Assembly: GCA_903822545.1 (NCBI GenBank)
Contig: CAIJPN010000157.1
Coordinates: 1-46,948 of the forward strand
From: an uncultured Anaerolineae bacterium
GTDB lineage: Bacteria; Chloroflexota; Anaerolineae; Anaerolineales; Villigracilaceae
DNA: 46,948 bases
Direction of reading: 5' to 3'
The notes under the pieces were generated by a model, which was given only the letters and a program-made list of their open reading frames with translations, was not told the origin of the DNA and did no database searches. A program made the position numbers and the translations under genes. This document shows, one piece after another, positions 32,574-40,047 of this stretch (position 1 is the stretch's first letter; each line of letters begins with the position of its first letter).

Positions 32574-33116
32574 ATAGCTGAGCAGGAATTTCGAGTAAAT
32601 GAGGCCATTCGGGTTCCCGAAGTGCGCCTGATTGGTCCGACAGGTGAAAACCTGGGCGTTGTGCCTATCCGCCAGGCGATTCAGATTGCCCGCGACGCCG
32701 AGATGGACTTGGTGGAAGTTTCGCCCAATGCCGCCCCGCCTGTTTGTCGTGCAATGGATTTTGGCAAGTTCCTTTACGAACGCGAAAAAAAGGAACGCGA
32801 AGCCAAGAAAGCCCAGACCAAAATCGAGGTCAAGGAAATCCGCCTTCGTCCCAAGACGAATGAACATCATCGCGGCTTCAAGGTGGATGATGCGCGTCGC
32901 TGGCTGCTGCAGGGCCATAAAGTGCGTGTTACCGTCAAATTCCGGGGCCGCGAAATGGACTACCCCGAGCTGGCGCTGGAAGACCTGAAAGAGATTGCCC
33001 AATCCCTGTCAGACATCAGCATCATTGAACAGCCACCCATGATTGAGGGCCGCACCATGCTGGTAGTGCTGGGCCCGGCCAAAATCAAGAAAAAAGGCGA
33101 TAAACCCGGCGAATAA
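32574..33116 (+). CDS. infC: translation initiation factor IF-3, AUA start
   Basis: 180 residues, the usual IF3 length. N-domain: FRVNEAIRVPEVRLIG; linker rich in Lys (EREKKEREAKKAQ); C-domain: EIRLRPKTNEHHRGFK and VTVKFRGREMDYPELA. Start choice: AAGGAG at 32562-32567 is 6 nt before ATA GCT GAG at 32574, and no ATG, GTG or TTG lies in frame nearby. The in-frame TTG at 32484 is the -35 box of the promoter. infC is known to use rare starts (AUU in E. coli) so that IF3 represses itself; AUA would work similarly. First gene of the infC-rpmI-rplT operon. Confidence 0.9.
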   Translation: MAEQEFRVNEAIRVPEVRLIGPTGENLGVVPIRQAIQIARDAEMDLVEVSPNAAPPVCRAMDFGKFLYEREKKEREAKKAQTKIEVKEIRLRPKTNEHHRGFKVDDARRWLLQGHKVRVTVKFRGREMDYPELALEDLKEIAQSLSDISIIEQPPMIEGRTMLVVLGPAKIKKKGDKPGE

Positions 33117-33150
33117 CCGGCTTGAGCATCCCCCCAAGATTTGTTTAATC

Positions 33151-33175
33151 CCGCGGGAGTACGTCGATCCCGCGG
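33151..33175 (+). promoter_or_regulatory. stem-loop in the infC-rpmI spacer
   Basis: CCGCGGGA (33151-33158) pairs with TCCCGCGG (33168-33175), 8 perfect bp, followed by TTATTTT. It lies between infC and rpmI, where L20-dependent control structures are found in other bacteria. It could be an L20 site, an attenuator or an RNA processing signal. Confidence 0.5.
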
Positions 33176-33201
33176 TTATTTTGCCCGAAAGGAGAAAGAC
33201 A

Positions 33202-33429
33202 ATGCCTCGCAAGCAGAAAGATGCGAAATTCAAACTGAAGACACATAAGGCGACCTCCAAGCGGTTTCGCCTGACCGGGTCTGGGCTTTTAGTACGCTCA
33301 AAAGGTGGCAAAAGCCACCTGCGCCGACGCACATCCAAGCGCACCAAGACTTTGCTGGCCGAGACCATTCCGGTCAGTGGCCGTGGCATCATCAAGCGCG
33401 TCCGCCGTCTCGTGCCGAATCTGAAGTAG
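33202..33429 (+). CDS. rpmI: 50S ribosomal protein L35
   Basis: 75 residues, very basic. KTHKATSKRFRLTGSG is the L35 signature near the N-terminus, followed by SHLRRRTSKRTK. GGAG precedes ATG 33202; a start 7 codons earlier would include the ribosome binding site and is rejected. Second gene in infC-rpmI-rplT. Confidence 0.96.
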   Translation: MPRKQKDAKFKLKTHKATSKRFRLTGSGLLVRSKGGKSHLRRRTSKRTKTLLAETIPVSGRGIIKRVRRLVPNLK

Positions 33430-33519
33430 GCGTTTTATCCAACATTTGATTTGCGGACTACCGGGTGTTCACAACTGGCATGACCTGCCGACGCCCGGGG
33501 GTTTGCAGGAGGTTCAAGA

Positions 33520-33864
33520 ATGCGTGTAAAAGGTGGTCCGTACGGACATCGCCGTCATAAGAGAGTACTCGATATTACCAAAGGCCAGCGTGGGGCCAAG
33601 CACTTCCTCTTTAAGCGTGCCAACGAAGCAATGCTTAAGAGCCTGTGGTATGCCACTCGCGATCGCCGCGTTCGCAAACGCGAACTGCGCCGCCTGTGGA
33701 TTGCCCGCATCAACGCCGCTGCGCGCCTGAATGGGACAACCTACAGCCGCCTGGTGGCTGCCATGCGCAAGTCTGATATCGCGCTCAACCGCAAGATGCT
33801 GGCCGACCTGGCCGTGCGCGACCCGCAGGCGTTCGCCGCGGTCGTGGCCCAGGCCAACCAGTAG
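33520..33864 (+). CDS. rplT: 50S ribosomal protein L20
   Basis: 114 residues. [16 protein letters not shown] is a diverged form of the usual N-terminal tail, and [23 protein letters not shown] contains the strongly conserved block (RDRRxRKRxxRxLWIxRINAA). L20 binds 23S rRNA early in assembly and represses its operon in other bacteria. AGGAGG sits 8 nt before the ATG. The 90-nt spacer before it has a CCGGGTGT... ACGCCCGG hairpin-like stretch. Confidence 0.96.
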   Translation: MRVKGGPYGHRRHKRVLDITKGQRGAKHFLFKRANEAMLKSLWYATRDRRVRKRELRRLWIARINAAARLNGTTYSRLVAAMRKSDIALNRKMLADLAVRDPQAFAAVVAQANQ

Positions 33865-33884
33865 ACTGCAACAGTGCAAAAAAC

Positions 33885-33915
33885 AAAACCGGGTGGGCAA
33901 CCATCCGGTTTTTTG
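33885..33915 (+). terminator. terminator of the infC operon
   Basis: AAAACCGGGTGG, loop GCAA, CCATCCGGTTTTTT: 12-bp stem with one G-T wobble, GNRA loop and T6. Confidence 0.9.
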
Positions 33916-33935
33916 ATTCAAGCACAGGGGAAGTG

Positions 33936-34883
33936 TTATGGTTTTAGCAGCACCTTCATCATCCCGGCTTTGGAGGCTTCATTCATCGCTACGATGCCTT
34001 GCTTGAGCGGGAATTCGGCCTGGATGAGCACTGTCGGGTCGATTTCGCCACTTTCCAGCAGACGCAGCGCCGGGTCGAAGGGGCCGCAGCGTGAACCGAT
34101 CACGGTGATTTCATCCACCACCAGCGAGGACATGTTCAGGGTGATATCACCCTTGTAGGTGGATTTCATCACCATGATGCCGCGCGGGCGCACGGCTTTG
34201 CGCGCCACCGCAAACCCCGCCGGGGCGCCGGTGGCTTCCACAACCACATCCCAACGCCCGGCCTGGATGGCGGATTCTTCAATTGTGGCAATCTTTCGAT
34301 CAGCCAACATTTTCTTTTGGATGTCATGCCGCGCCAGCACTTGCAGGTTACAGCCAGTCAAGGCCAGGGTCTGGGCGATAAGCTGCCCCAGCCGCCCCGC
34401 TCCCACAACGAGCACCCGGTCAACAGGCCGGATCTGCACCTGCTGCTGGATTTCCAGCGCTGCTGCCAGTGGCTCGGTAAAAACTGCGGCTTCATCTGAT
34501 ACTGAATCAGGGACAATATGCAGGTTTTTTAATGGCAGCGAGGTGTATTTTGCGAAAACGCCGTTGCGGTTGACGATTCCCAGCACGCTGCGCCGCTCAC
34601 AGTGTGTTTCGCGCCCGTTGCGGCACTGCTCGCACTCCCCACAGGTAACGTTGATCTCGCCGACCACGCGCTTGCCCAGCCAGGCATCCTCGGACGACTC
34701 GACCACTTCACCGACAAACTCATGGCCCAGAACCCCGGTGAAGGGGTAGTAGCCCTGCATCAGTTCCAGGTCGGTGGCACAAATCCCGGCCAGCCGAATC
34801 TGGATCAACGCCTCATCATACTGCGGCGCGGGCGGGATGTTTTTAAAAAACAACTGCCGGTTTTCGAGCCAAAGTCCCTTCAT
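33936..34883 (-). CDS. zinc-dependent alcohol dehydrogenase family protein (MDR)
   Basis: 315 residues from ATG 34883 (GAGG site); the longer frame to 35063 overlaps mutL and is rejected. GICATDLELMQGYYPFTGVLGHEFVGEV gives catalytic-zinc Cys, His and Glu (cited parts GICATDLE and GHEFVGEV), CGECEQCRNGRETHC the four Cys of the structural zinc, and VVGAGRLGQLIAQ the Rossmann site. It oxidises or reduces a sugar, polyol or alcohol with NAD(P). Shorter than the usual 340-350 residues because the N-terminal part is compact. Lies downstream of mutL on the same strand with an 80-nt gap. Confidence 0.85.
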   Translation of the reverse strand: MKGLWLENRQLFFKNIPPAPQYDEALIQIRLAGICATDLELMQGYYPFTGVLGHEFVGEVVESSEDAWLGKRVVGEINVTCGECEQCRNGRETHCERRSVLGIVNRNGVFAKYTSLPLKNLHIVPDSVSDEAAVFTEPLAAALEIQQQVQIRPVDRVLVVGAGRLGQLIAQTLALTGCNLQVLARHDIQKKMLADRKIATIEESAIQAGRWDVVVEATGAPAGFAVARKAVRPRGIMVMKSTYKGDITLNMSSLVVDEITVIGSRCGPFDPALRLLESGEIDPTVLIQAEFPLKQGIVAMNEASKAGMMKVLLKP

Positions 34884-34963
34884 GGCAACCTCATCTGTGG
34901 CATCGGACTCCAAAGTCTCCAGGCTTTGGAATATTCTCAACATCAGGAGATGTTGGAGTCTGT

Positions 34964-36781
34964 TTAGCGCGCGCCCTTGCGCCCAAACTGCCGCTCCAGC
35001 AAATCCACCGAAATGTGGATCATCGTTGGACGGCCATGCGGGCAGGTGCGCGGCGAATCGCAATTTTCTAAATCGGAGAGCAGTGCGCGCTGTTCATCGG
35101 GATTGAGCGCCTTCCCGGCCTTGACCGCCAGCCGTTTGCACACCCGCCCGGCGATTTTGGCTTCGATTTCGTCTTGCAGCGGGGATTCATCTTCCTCGAA
35201 ATCTTCCACCAGCGCCCGCAGCGCCGACGCTGGATCAGCATTCCCGAACAGAACCGGCATGCCTCGCACCTGGAAAGTGTTCGGGCCAAATGACTCCACC
35301 TGAAACCCGAAATGTCCCAGCGTAGGCAACTGGCTTTCCAGCAGGCTGGCCGACTGTGGCGGCAGCGTCACCATCACGGGCGATAAAAGCGCCTGCGATG
35401 GGATGTTTTTCTGATTATGCTGGAGCATCAGCTTCTCGAACAGTACCCGCTCGTGCGCCGCGTGCTGGTCGATCAGGTACAACCCATCTGGCCCCTCGGC
35501 AATGAGATAGGTTGCGCCCACCTGCCCGACGAGACGTAAGAGTGGTAAGTGATAATTGGTGATTGGTAATTGGCCGGTTTCTGGCAGGTTGGATGGTTGG
35601 ATGGTTGATTCGGTTGGGGAATTTTCACCTTCCAACCTCTCAACCTGCAACCTGGGACCTTCATCATGCCCAATCGCCCATTCCAACGCTGCCCCGGGCT
35701 GGTTACTGTTCCCTGATGACTGATTACTGCTCCCGCCCCACAGGTTTTGCGTTACCGGCACAGATGGGACTGGCGAATAGGCCAGCAGCCCACGCCGCAC
35801 CGCCCGCTGGACAAAGCTGAAGGCCCGCTCTGGCGCGCGGAAACGAACTTCGGCTTTGGCCGGGTGAACGTTAACATCCACATCCTGCGGGTCAAGCTCC
35901 AGGAAAATCGCCGCCAGGGGAAAGCGTCCCACCATCAGCAAGGTGTGATAAGCCTGGATGAGTGCTGTCGAAAGCGGCGTATCCGAAACCCAGCGGCCAT
36001 TGATAAAAAAGGTAATATCCTTGCGGTTCGAGCGTGTCAGCGAGGCCGGGCTGATGTAGCCGCTCAGGCGCATCACCCCGCCAGATTCGGTTGTGGAATC
36101 GTCTTCAGCCAGCACTTCCAGCATTTGTTTGGCCACATCCACCCCGTAGAGTGATGCCAAAATCGCGCGGCGGTCGCCATCCCCGGCGGTTTGCAGCGTG
36201 GGGGTGGGGCCATCCATTAAACGGAATCGCACAGACGGGTAGGCCAGCGCATAGCGCGTCATCAGCCCGTCGATAGCACGGCGTTCGGTCAAATCCTGTT
36301 TTAAAAATTTCAGCCGCGCAGGCACATTGTAGAACAGGTCTTCCACCCGCACCACCGTGCCAGCTGGCGCGCCCACCGGCTCCACCCGGCCCATGATGCC
36401 GCCCTCCACCCGAATTTTTGCGCCAATTTCAGCATTTTTAGCGCGGCTGGTCAGCGTCAGGCGCGAAACCGAGCCAATCGAGGCCAATGCCTCACCGCGA
36501 AACCCCAGCGTGGAAATGCGGAACAGGTCACCCGCAGCCACCAATTTGGATGTGGCGTGGCGCTCCACCGCCAGCAGCAGTTCGTCAGCCGGGATGCCGC
36601 TGCCATCATCGGCCACCTCGATCAGGCGGCGGCCCGCCTCGGCAATGTTCACTGTCAGCGTGCGTGCGCCGGCATCCAACGCATTTTCAACCAGCTCTTT
36701 GACCACCGAAGCCGGGCGTTCAACTACTTCCCCGGCGGCAATTTGCGAAGCGACTTCAGGAGCGAGAATTTGAATGGACAT
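34964..36781 (-). CDS. mutL: DNA mismatch repair protein MutL
   Basis: 605 residues. N-terminal GHKL ATPase: IAAGEVVERPASVVKELVEN, DAGA, DDGSGIP and GFRGEALASI. C-terminal domain: DQHAAHERVLFEKL is the DQHAxxExxxE metal motif of the endonuclease-type MutL, and CPHGRPT the second zinc/metal site, so nicking activity is expected, unlike E. coli MutL. The linker at residues about 347-417 is encoded by three kinds of short-word repeat (35530-35735). The start ATG has no Shine-Dalgarno site but a TATAAT ending 6 nt upstream. mutS is not adjacent. Confidence 0.95.
   Translation of the reverse strand: MSIQILAPEVASQIAAGEVVERPASVVKELVENALDAGARTLTVNIAEAGRRLIEVADDGSGIPADELLLAVERHATSKLVAAGDLFRISTLGFRGEALASIGSVSRLTLTSRAKNAEIGAKIRVEGGIMGRVEPVGAPAGTVVRVEDLFYNVPARLKFLKQDLTERRAIDGLMTRYALAYPSVRFRLMDGPTPTLQTAGDGDRRAILASLYGVDVAKQMLEVLAEDDSTTESGGVMRLSGYISPASLTRSNRKDITFFINGRWVSDTPLSTALIQAYHTLLMVGRFPLAAIFLELDPQDVDVNVHPAKAEVRFRAPERAFSFVQRAVRRGLLAYSPVPSVPVTQNLWGGSSNQSSGNSNQPGAALEWAIGHDEGPRLQVERLEGENSPTESTIQPSNLPETGQLPITNYHLPLLRLVGQVGATYLIAEGPDGLYLIDQHAAHERVLFEKLMLQHNQKNIPSQALLSPVMVTLPPQSASLLESQLPTLGHFGFQVESFGPNTFQVRGMPVLFGNADPASALRALVEDFEEDESPLQDEIEAKIAGRVCKRLAVKAGKALNPDEQRALLSDLENCDSPRTCPHGRPTMIHISVDLLERQFGRKGAR
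35530..35735. repeat. short-word repeats inside the mutL linker
   Basis: Three classes on the plus strand: GGTAAGTGATAATTGGTGAT followed by TGGTAATTGG near 35542-35570; GCAGGTTGGATGGTTGG (~35583) paired with CCAACCTCTCAACCTGC (~35633-35649); and GACTGATTACTG (~35718), identical to part of the spacer repeat at 10118. All are read in frame on the minus strand as the flexible MutL linker. Confidence 0.65.
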
Positions 36782-36787
36782 AGGGCG

Positions 36788-36793
36788 ATTATA
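36788..36793 (-). promoter_or_regulatory. -10 box of mutL, leaderless spacing
   Basis: On the minus strand TATAAT ends exactly 6 nt (CGCCCT) before the mutL ATG at 36781. No Shine-Dalgarno site is present. Confidence 0.6.
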
Positions 36794-37237
36794 TATGACT
36801 CTGCTGAAAAAAACTTGCCGCCAAGTTGCAAAGATGCCAAGAAATCCGGTATCTTGTTTCGTTTTCTATGCTTTTTTACAGCTTGCTCAAATTTATTCCT
36901 TGTAAAACCTGGCATACCTGGCGGTTAAGCATTTGGCTTTTTGGCTCTCCCGTTTTTGATGTGGTGTTGGGTAGGGGCGCCCTTACGAGTTTTCACGCCA
37001 CAAACGGTAGATCCGGCTTTTTTCAGTACAAAGCCTTCGTCAAAATTCAGCGCATCCCGGTAATGCCAAATTAACCGGGGACAAACGGGGTAAAGGGGAT
37101 TTTTGGGTCTTCCTTGAGCAAAGAAGCCCGGCTTTGGAGTGAAAAATGTTCATCGCAGTTTATCCCCGGTAAAAAAATGTGGGTTTTACGAAAACCTGGC
37201 AAAACTGTTCCTCGATTTTGCCGGAGCCTCTTTCCTG

Positions 37238-37246
37238 TGCTAAAAT
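37238..37246 (+). promoter_or_regulatory. extended -10 promoter of the DUF151 gene
   Basis: TGCTAAAAT, extended -10. The transcript should start near 37253, with an AGGAGC ribosome binding site before ATG 37271. Confidence 0.55.
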
Positions 37247-37270
37247 AAGGCACACAAAACAGGAGCAACT

Positions 37271-37897
37271 ATGTCCGAGATGGTCGAAGTCGTTATTGAT
37301 AGTGTCCGTGTCAGCTTGATGTCACCCCAACGTCTGGTAGTTTTGCGCCAGACCGATTCTGAGCGCTACCTGCCCATTTGGGTCGGCCCTTACGAAGCCG
37401 AAGCCATCACCGTGGCTTTGCAGGAAATCGAAATGATCCGCCCGCTGACGCATGACCTGCTCAAAAATCTTTTTACCACCTTCAACGCTCACATCCGCCG
37501 TGTGGAGATTGTGGCGCTGCGCGAAGATATTTTCTACGGGAATATTGTGGCCGAAACTGCAGATGGAACCACCATCAACATCGACTCGCGCCCCTCGGAT
37601 GCCATCGCCCTGGCAGTGCGTTCCCATGTTCCGATTCTGGTCGACCCGACTGTAATGACCAGCGCTGGCATCATCCCCGAAGATGATATCCGCTCACAGA
37701 TGCCACCCGCTCCCGGGCTGAGTGATCGCTCCAAAACGACCCCGCTCCCGGCAGAACGCCCCATCCCAACCGCGCCGCCGCTCCCGGCCCGCGCCCCGGC
37801 CAACCCGGATGACTCCCGCCTATCCATCTTCGAAGACTTCTTGAAGAAAATCGACAAAGATAAACCGGATGAAGGCGACAAGCCCAAAAACAACTGA
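37271..37897 (+). CDS. bifunctional nuclease (BFN/DUF151) family protein
   Basis: 208 residues. The N-terminal 130 residues match DUF151: VVLRQTDSERYLPIWVG, EAEAITVAL, RPLTHDLL and the hallmark SRPSDAIALAVR. Plant and Mycobacterium homologues have nuclease activity, and thermophile structures are trimeric; the bacterial physiological role is unclear. The last 75 residues are Pro-rich and then charged (LSIFEDFLKKIDKDKPDEGDKPKNN cited as FEDFLKKIDKDKPDEG), a flexible tail. It directly precedes dnaB with a terminator between. Confidence 0.88.
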   Translation: MSEMVEVVIDSVRVSLMSPQRLVVLRQTDSERYLPIWVGPYEAEAITVALQEIEMIRPLTHDLLKNLFTTFNAHIRRVEIVALREDIFYGNIVAETADGTTINIDSRPSDAIALAVRSHVPILVDPTVMTSAGIIPEDDIRSQMPPAPGLSDRSKTTPLPAERPIPTAPPLPARAPANPDDSRLSIFEDFLKKIDKDKPDEGDKPKNN

Positions 37898-37922
37898 TTA
37901 AAACCAGGTTGTCACGCAAAAA

Positions 37923-37967
37923 AACAAAGGACACGATGTAAAATAACAGCAGCGTGTCCTTTTTGTT
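37923..37967 (+). terminator. terminator between the DUF151 gene and dnaB
   Basis: AACAAAGGACACG (37923-37935) pairs with CGTGTCCTTTTTGTT (37953-37967), 13 bp with a small T bulge. The loop contains TGTAAAAT, a -10-like box that could start dnaB transcription. Confidence 0.75.
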
Positions 37968-37986
37968 CCCCTTTGAGCACCCCATT

Positions 37987-39351
37987 ATGACCGACGAATT
38001 CATCACATCATCCGAACCTGCCCCCAGTGGTGGTCTGCCGCATAGCCGTGAAGCTGAAGAAGCTGTCATTGGCGCGGTACTCATCAACTCGGAAGTGTAT
38101 TACGATATCGCCCAGTTCTTGCAGGCCGATGATTTTTACATTCATCGGCTGCGATTCATCTGGGAAGCATATGTGCGCCTGCACGAGCGCCGCGTGCCGG
38201 TTGACCTGCTGACCGTCAGCGAGGAACTGGACGATATGGGGCGGCTGGATGAAATCGGCGGACCAGCCTATCTCACTGCGCTGCTGAACCAGGTGCCAAC
38301 CACGCTCCATGCCGAGGCTTACGGCAAAATCGTTGAAGCGGCCTCCATCCGCCGCAAACTGCTAACCGCGGCCAACAGCATCGCCACACTGGCTTACGAT
38401 GAGAAAGAAATCATCGAAACGGTGATGGGCGAGGCCGAAAAGGCTATTTTCAACGTTGGCGAGCGCCGCACACGCCATGATGTACGCCCCATCCGCGAGG
38501 TATTGAGCGAATATTACGACCACATCGAAAGCCTGATGCGCCGCGCCGATGAAATCGTGGGCGTGCCAACTGGTTTTATCGATCTGGATAAAATGACCGG
38601 CGGTTTGCAGCCTTCCGACCTGCTGATTGTGGCTGGCCGCCCTGGCAGCGGTAAAACCGCCTGGATGTTGACCGTTGCCAACAACGCCGGGCTGCTGCAC
38701 AAAAAACGAGTGGCGATCTTCTCGCTGGAAATGTCCAACGAACAGGTGGTGCAGCGCCTGATTTCGCAGCAAACCGGCATTGATTCGCAAAAGCTGCGCA
38801 CCGGCAAACTCAGCCCGGATGATCTCGATTTGTTCAATCATGCCATCGAAGTGCTGGGTGACACCCGCATTTATCTTGACGACACGCCCAGCCTTTCGCC
38901 GCTGCAACTGCGCACCAAGGCCCGCCGCCTGCACATGGAATATGGCCTTGACCTGATTATCCTCGACTATTTGCAATTAATGAGTTCTGAAACGCGCACC
39001 GATAACCGCGTACAGGAGGTTTCATACATCTCGCGCTCGATGAAGCAACTGGCGCGCGAATTAAATGTGCCCATCCTGGCGGCAGCACAGCTTTCGCGTG
39101 CCGTTGAACAGCGCGCCGATAAAGAACCGCAGCTCTCGGATTTGCGTGAATCCGGCTCGCTGGAGCAGGATGCCGATATCGTGATGTTCATCTACCGAGA
39201 TGAGAAGGATCAGGCCATGCAAAATGTCACCCACCTTAAGGTGGCGAAGCACCGCAATGGCCCGGTTGGCACGGTGGATTTGATCTTCCGCAATAACCTG
39301 ACCAAGTTCGAGAATGCGGCGACCAGAACGGTGGATTTGGATAAGGTGTAG
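37987..39351 (+). CDS. dnaB: replicative DNA helicase DnaB
   Basis: 454 residues. N-terminal domain PHSREAEEAVIGAVLIN; RecA-like domain with GRPGSGKTAWML (Walker A), IFSLEMSNEQVVQRL, DLIILDYLQLM (Walker B) and LAAAQLSRAVEQR / LRESGSLEQDAD. It unwinds DNA at the fork as a hexamer. ATG 37987 is chosen by family alignment; no ribosome binding site is clear, and a GTG at 37954 lies in the terminator stem. It is followed by a DnaD-domain protein and a DnaC/DnaI-like ATPase, the probable helicase-loading machinery. Confidence 0.96.
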   Translation: MTDEFITSSEPAPSGGLPHSREAEEAVIGAVLINSEVYYDIAQFLQADDFYIHRLRFIWEAYVRLHERRVPVDLLTVSEELDDMGRLDEIGGPAYLTALLNQVPTTLHAEAYGKIVEAASIRRKLLTAANSIATLAYDEKEIIETVMGEAEKAIFNVGERRTRHDVRPIREVLSEYYDHIESLMRRADEIVGVPTGFIDLDKMTGGLQPSDLLIVAGRPGSGKTAWMLTVANNAGLLHKKRVAIFSLEMSNEQVVQRLISQQTGIDSQKLRTGKLSPDDLDLFNHAIEVLGDTRIYLDDTPSLSPLQLRTKARRLHMEYGLDLIILDYLQLMSSETRTDNRVQEVSYISRSMKQLARELNVPILAAAQLSRAVEQRADKEPQLSDLRESGSLEQDADIVMFIYRDEKDQAMQNVTHLKVAKHRNGPVGTVDLIFRNNLTKFENAATRTVDLDKV

Positions 39352-39371
39352 GACAAATCTATAGATTTGTC
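39352..39371. repeat. perfect 20-bp palindrome after dnaB
   Basis: GACAAATCTATAGATTTGTC is fully self-complementary with no loop, beginning at the base after the dnaB stop codon. It could be a protein-binding operator for the dnaD-loader pair, or a repeat. Confidence 0.8.
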
Positions 39372-39384
39372 TTGCAAACATAAC

Positions 39385-40047
39385 ATGGCTGATTTCAAAG
39401 GTTTTACTTCTACGGAGACGTTTACGCAGGTGCCTGATTCGCTTTTCCGGTTGATGAATGAGATGGATGACGGGAGCGAGTTGAAGGTGACGCTGTATGT
39501 GTTGTGGCGCATCGAGCACACGCAGGGACGTTTCAGGTATATTTGCCAGAGTGAGATCGAGGAAGATGGTGAGTTCATGCGCGGGTTGCCTGCGGCGGAA
39601 CTCAGCGCGGGATTGGAAAAAGCCGTGCGGCGCGGGACGCTGCTGCGGGTGGAGAATGAATCGGGCGGCTTTTATGTGTTGAATTCTCCGCGGGGGCGGG
39701 TGACTGCTGAGGCGCTGCGAAACGGTCAATGGCGCGAATCCGCCAGTTCCACATCATCCACCCCGCCGCGCGAAAGGCCAAATATTTATAAGTTGTACGA
39801 GGAAAATATCGGTGCGCTGACCCCACTGATGGCCGATGCGCTGAAGGATGCTGAGAAGGATTATCCCGCTGAATGGTTCGCGGAGGCGTTCGGCGAGGCA
39901 ATCAGCCGCAATAAGCGCAATTGGAAGTACATTGAAGCAATTTTGAAGCGCTGGAAGGAAAGTGGACGTGAAGGAAAAAATCGGCAAGACGCTGGAAAAG
40001 ATCCAGAACGATATTCCAAAAGCCAGTTCTCAGATTTCCTCGGCTGA
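39385..40047 (+). CDS. DnaD-domain replication protein
   Basis: 220 residues from ATG 39385. The N-terminal 120 residues look like a winged-helix domain (FTQVPDSLFRLMNEMDD, ELKVTLYVLWRIEHTQG). Residues about 135-195 are the DnaD domain: IYKLYEENIGALTPLMADAL, then RNKRNWKYIEAILKRW, matching the YxxxEENxG and YIxxILxxW pattern. In Bacillus, DnaD remodels DNA and recruits the DnaI-DnaC helicase complex. The end overlaps the next gene by 86 nt in another frame, suggesting tight coupling. Located right after dnaB. Confidence 0.85.
   Translation: MADFKGFTSTETFTQVPDSLFRLMNEMDDGSELKVTLYVLWRIEHTQGRFRYICQSEIEEDGEFMRGLPAAELSAGLEKAVRRGTLLRVENESGGFYVLNSPRGRVTAEALRNGQWRESASSTSSTPPRERPNIYKLYEENIGALTPLMADALKDAEKDYPAEWFAEAFGEAISRNKRNWKYIEAILKRWKESGREGKNRQDAGKDPERYSKSQFSDFLG

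Larger units (their letters stand above)
36782..37270. other. 489-bp intergenic region between mutL and the DUF151 gene
   Basis: Contains the mutL -10 box at its left edge and the extended -10 of the next gene at 37238-37246. A GCCAAG/GCAAAG word cluster near 36820-36850 resembles the 44851 repeat, and GTAGGGGCGCCC lies near 36971. TTAACCGGGGACAAA (37071-37085) and TTTATCCCCGGTAA (37159-37172) form inverted arms around about 73 nt, perhaps a small mobile element or structured RNA. I see no gene that I can support. Confidence 0.5.
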
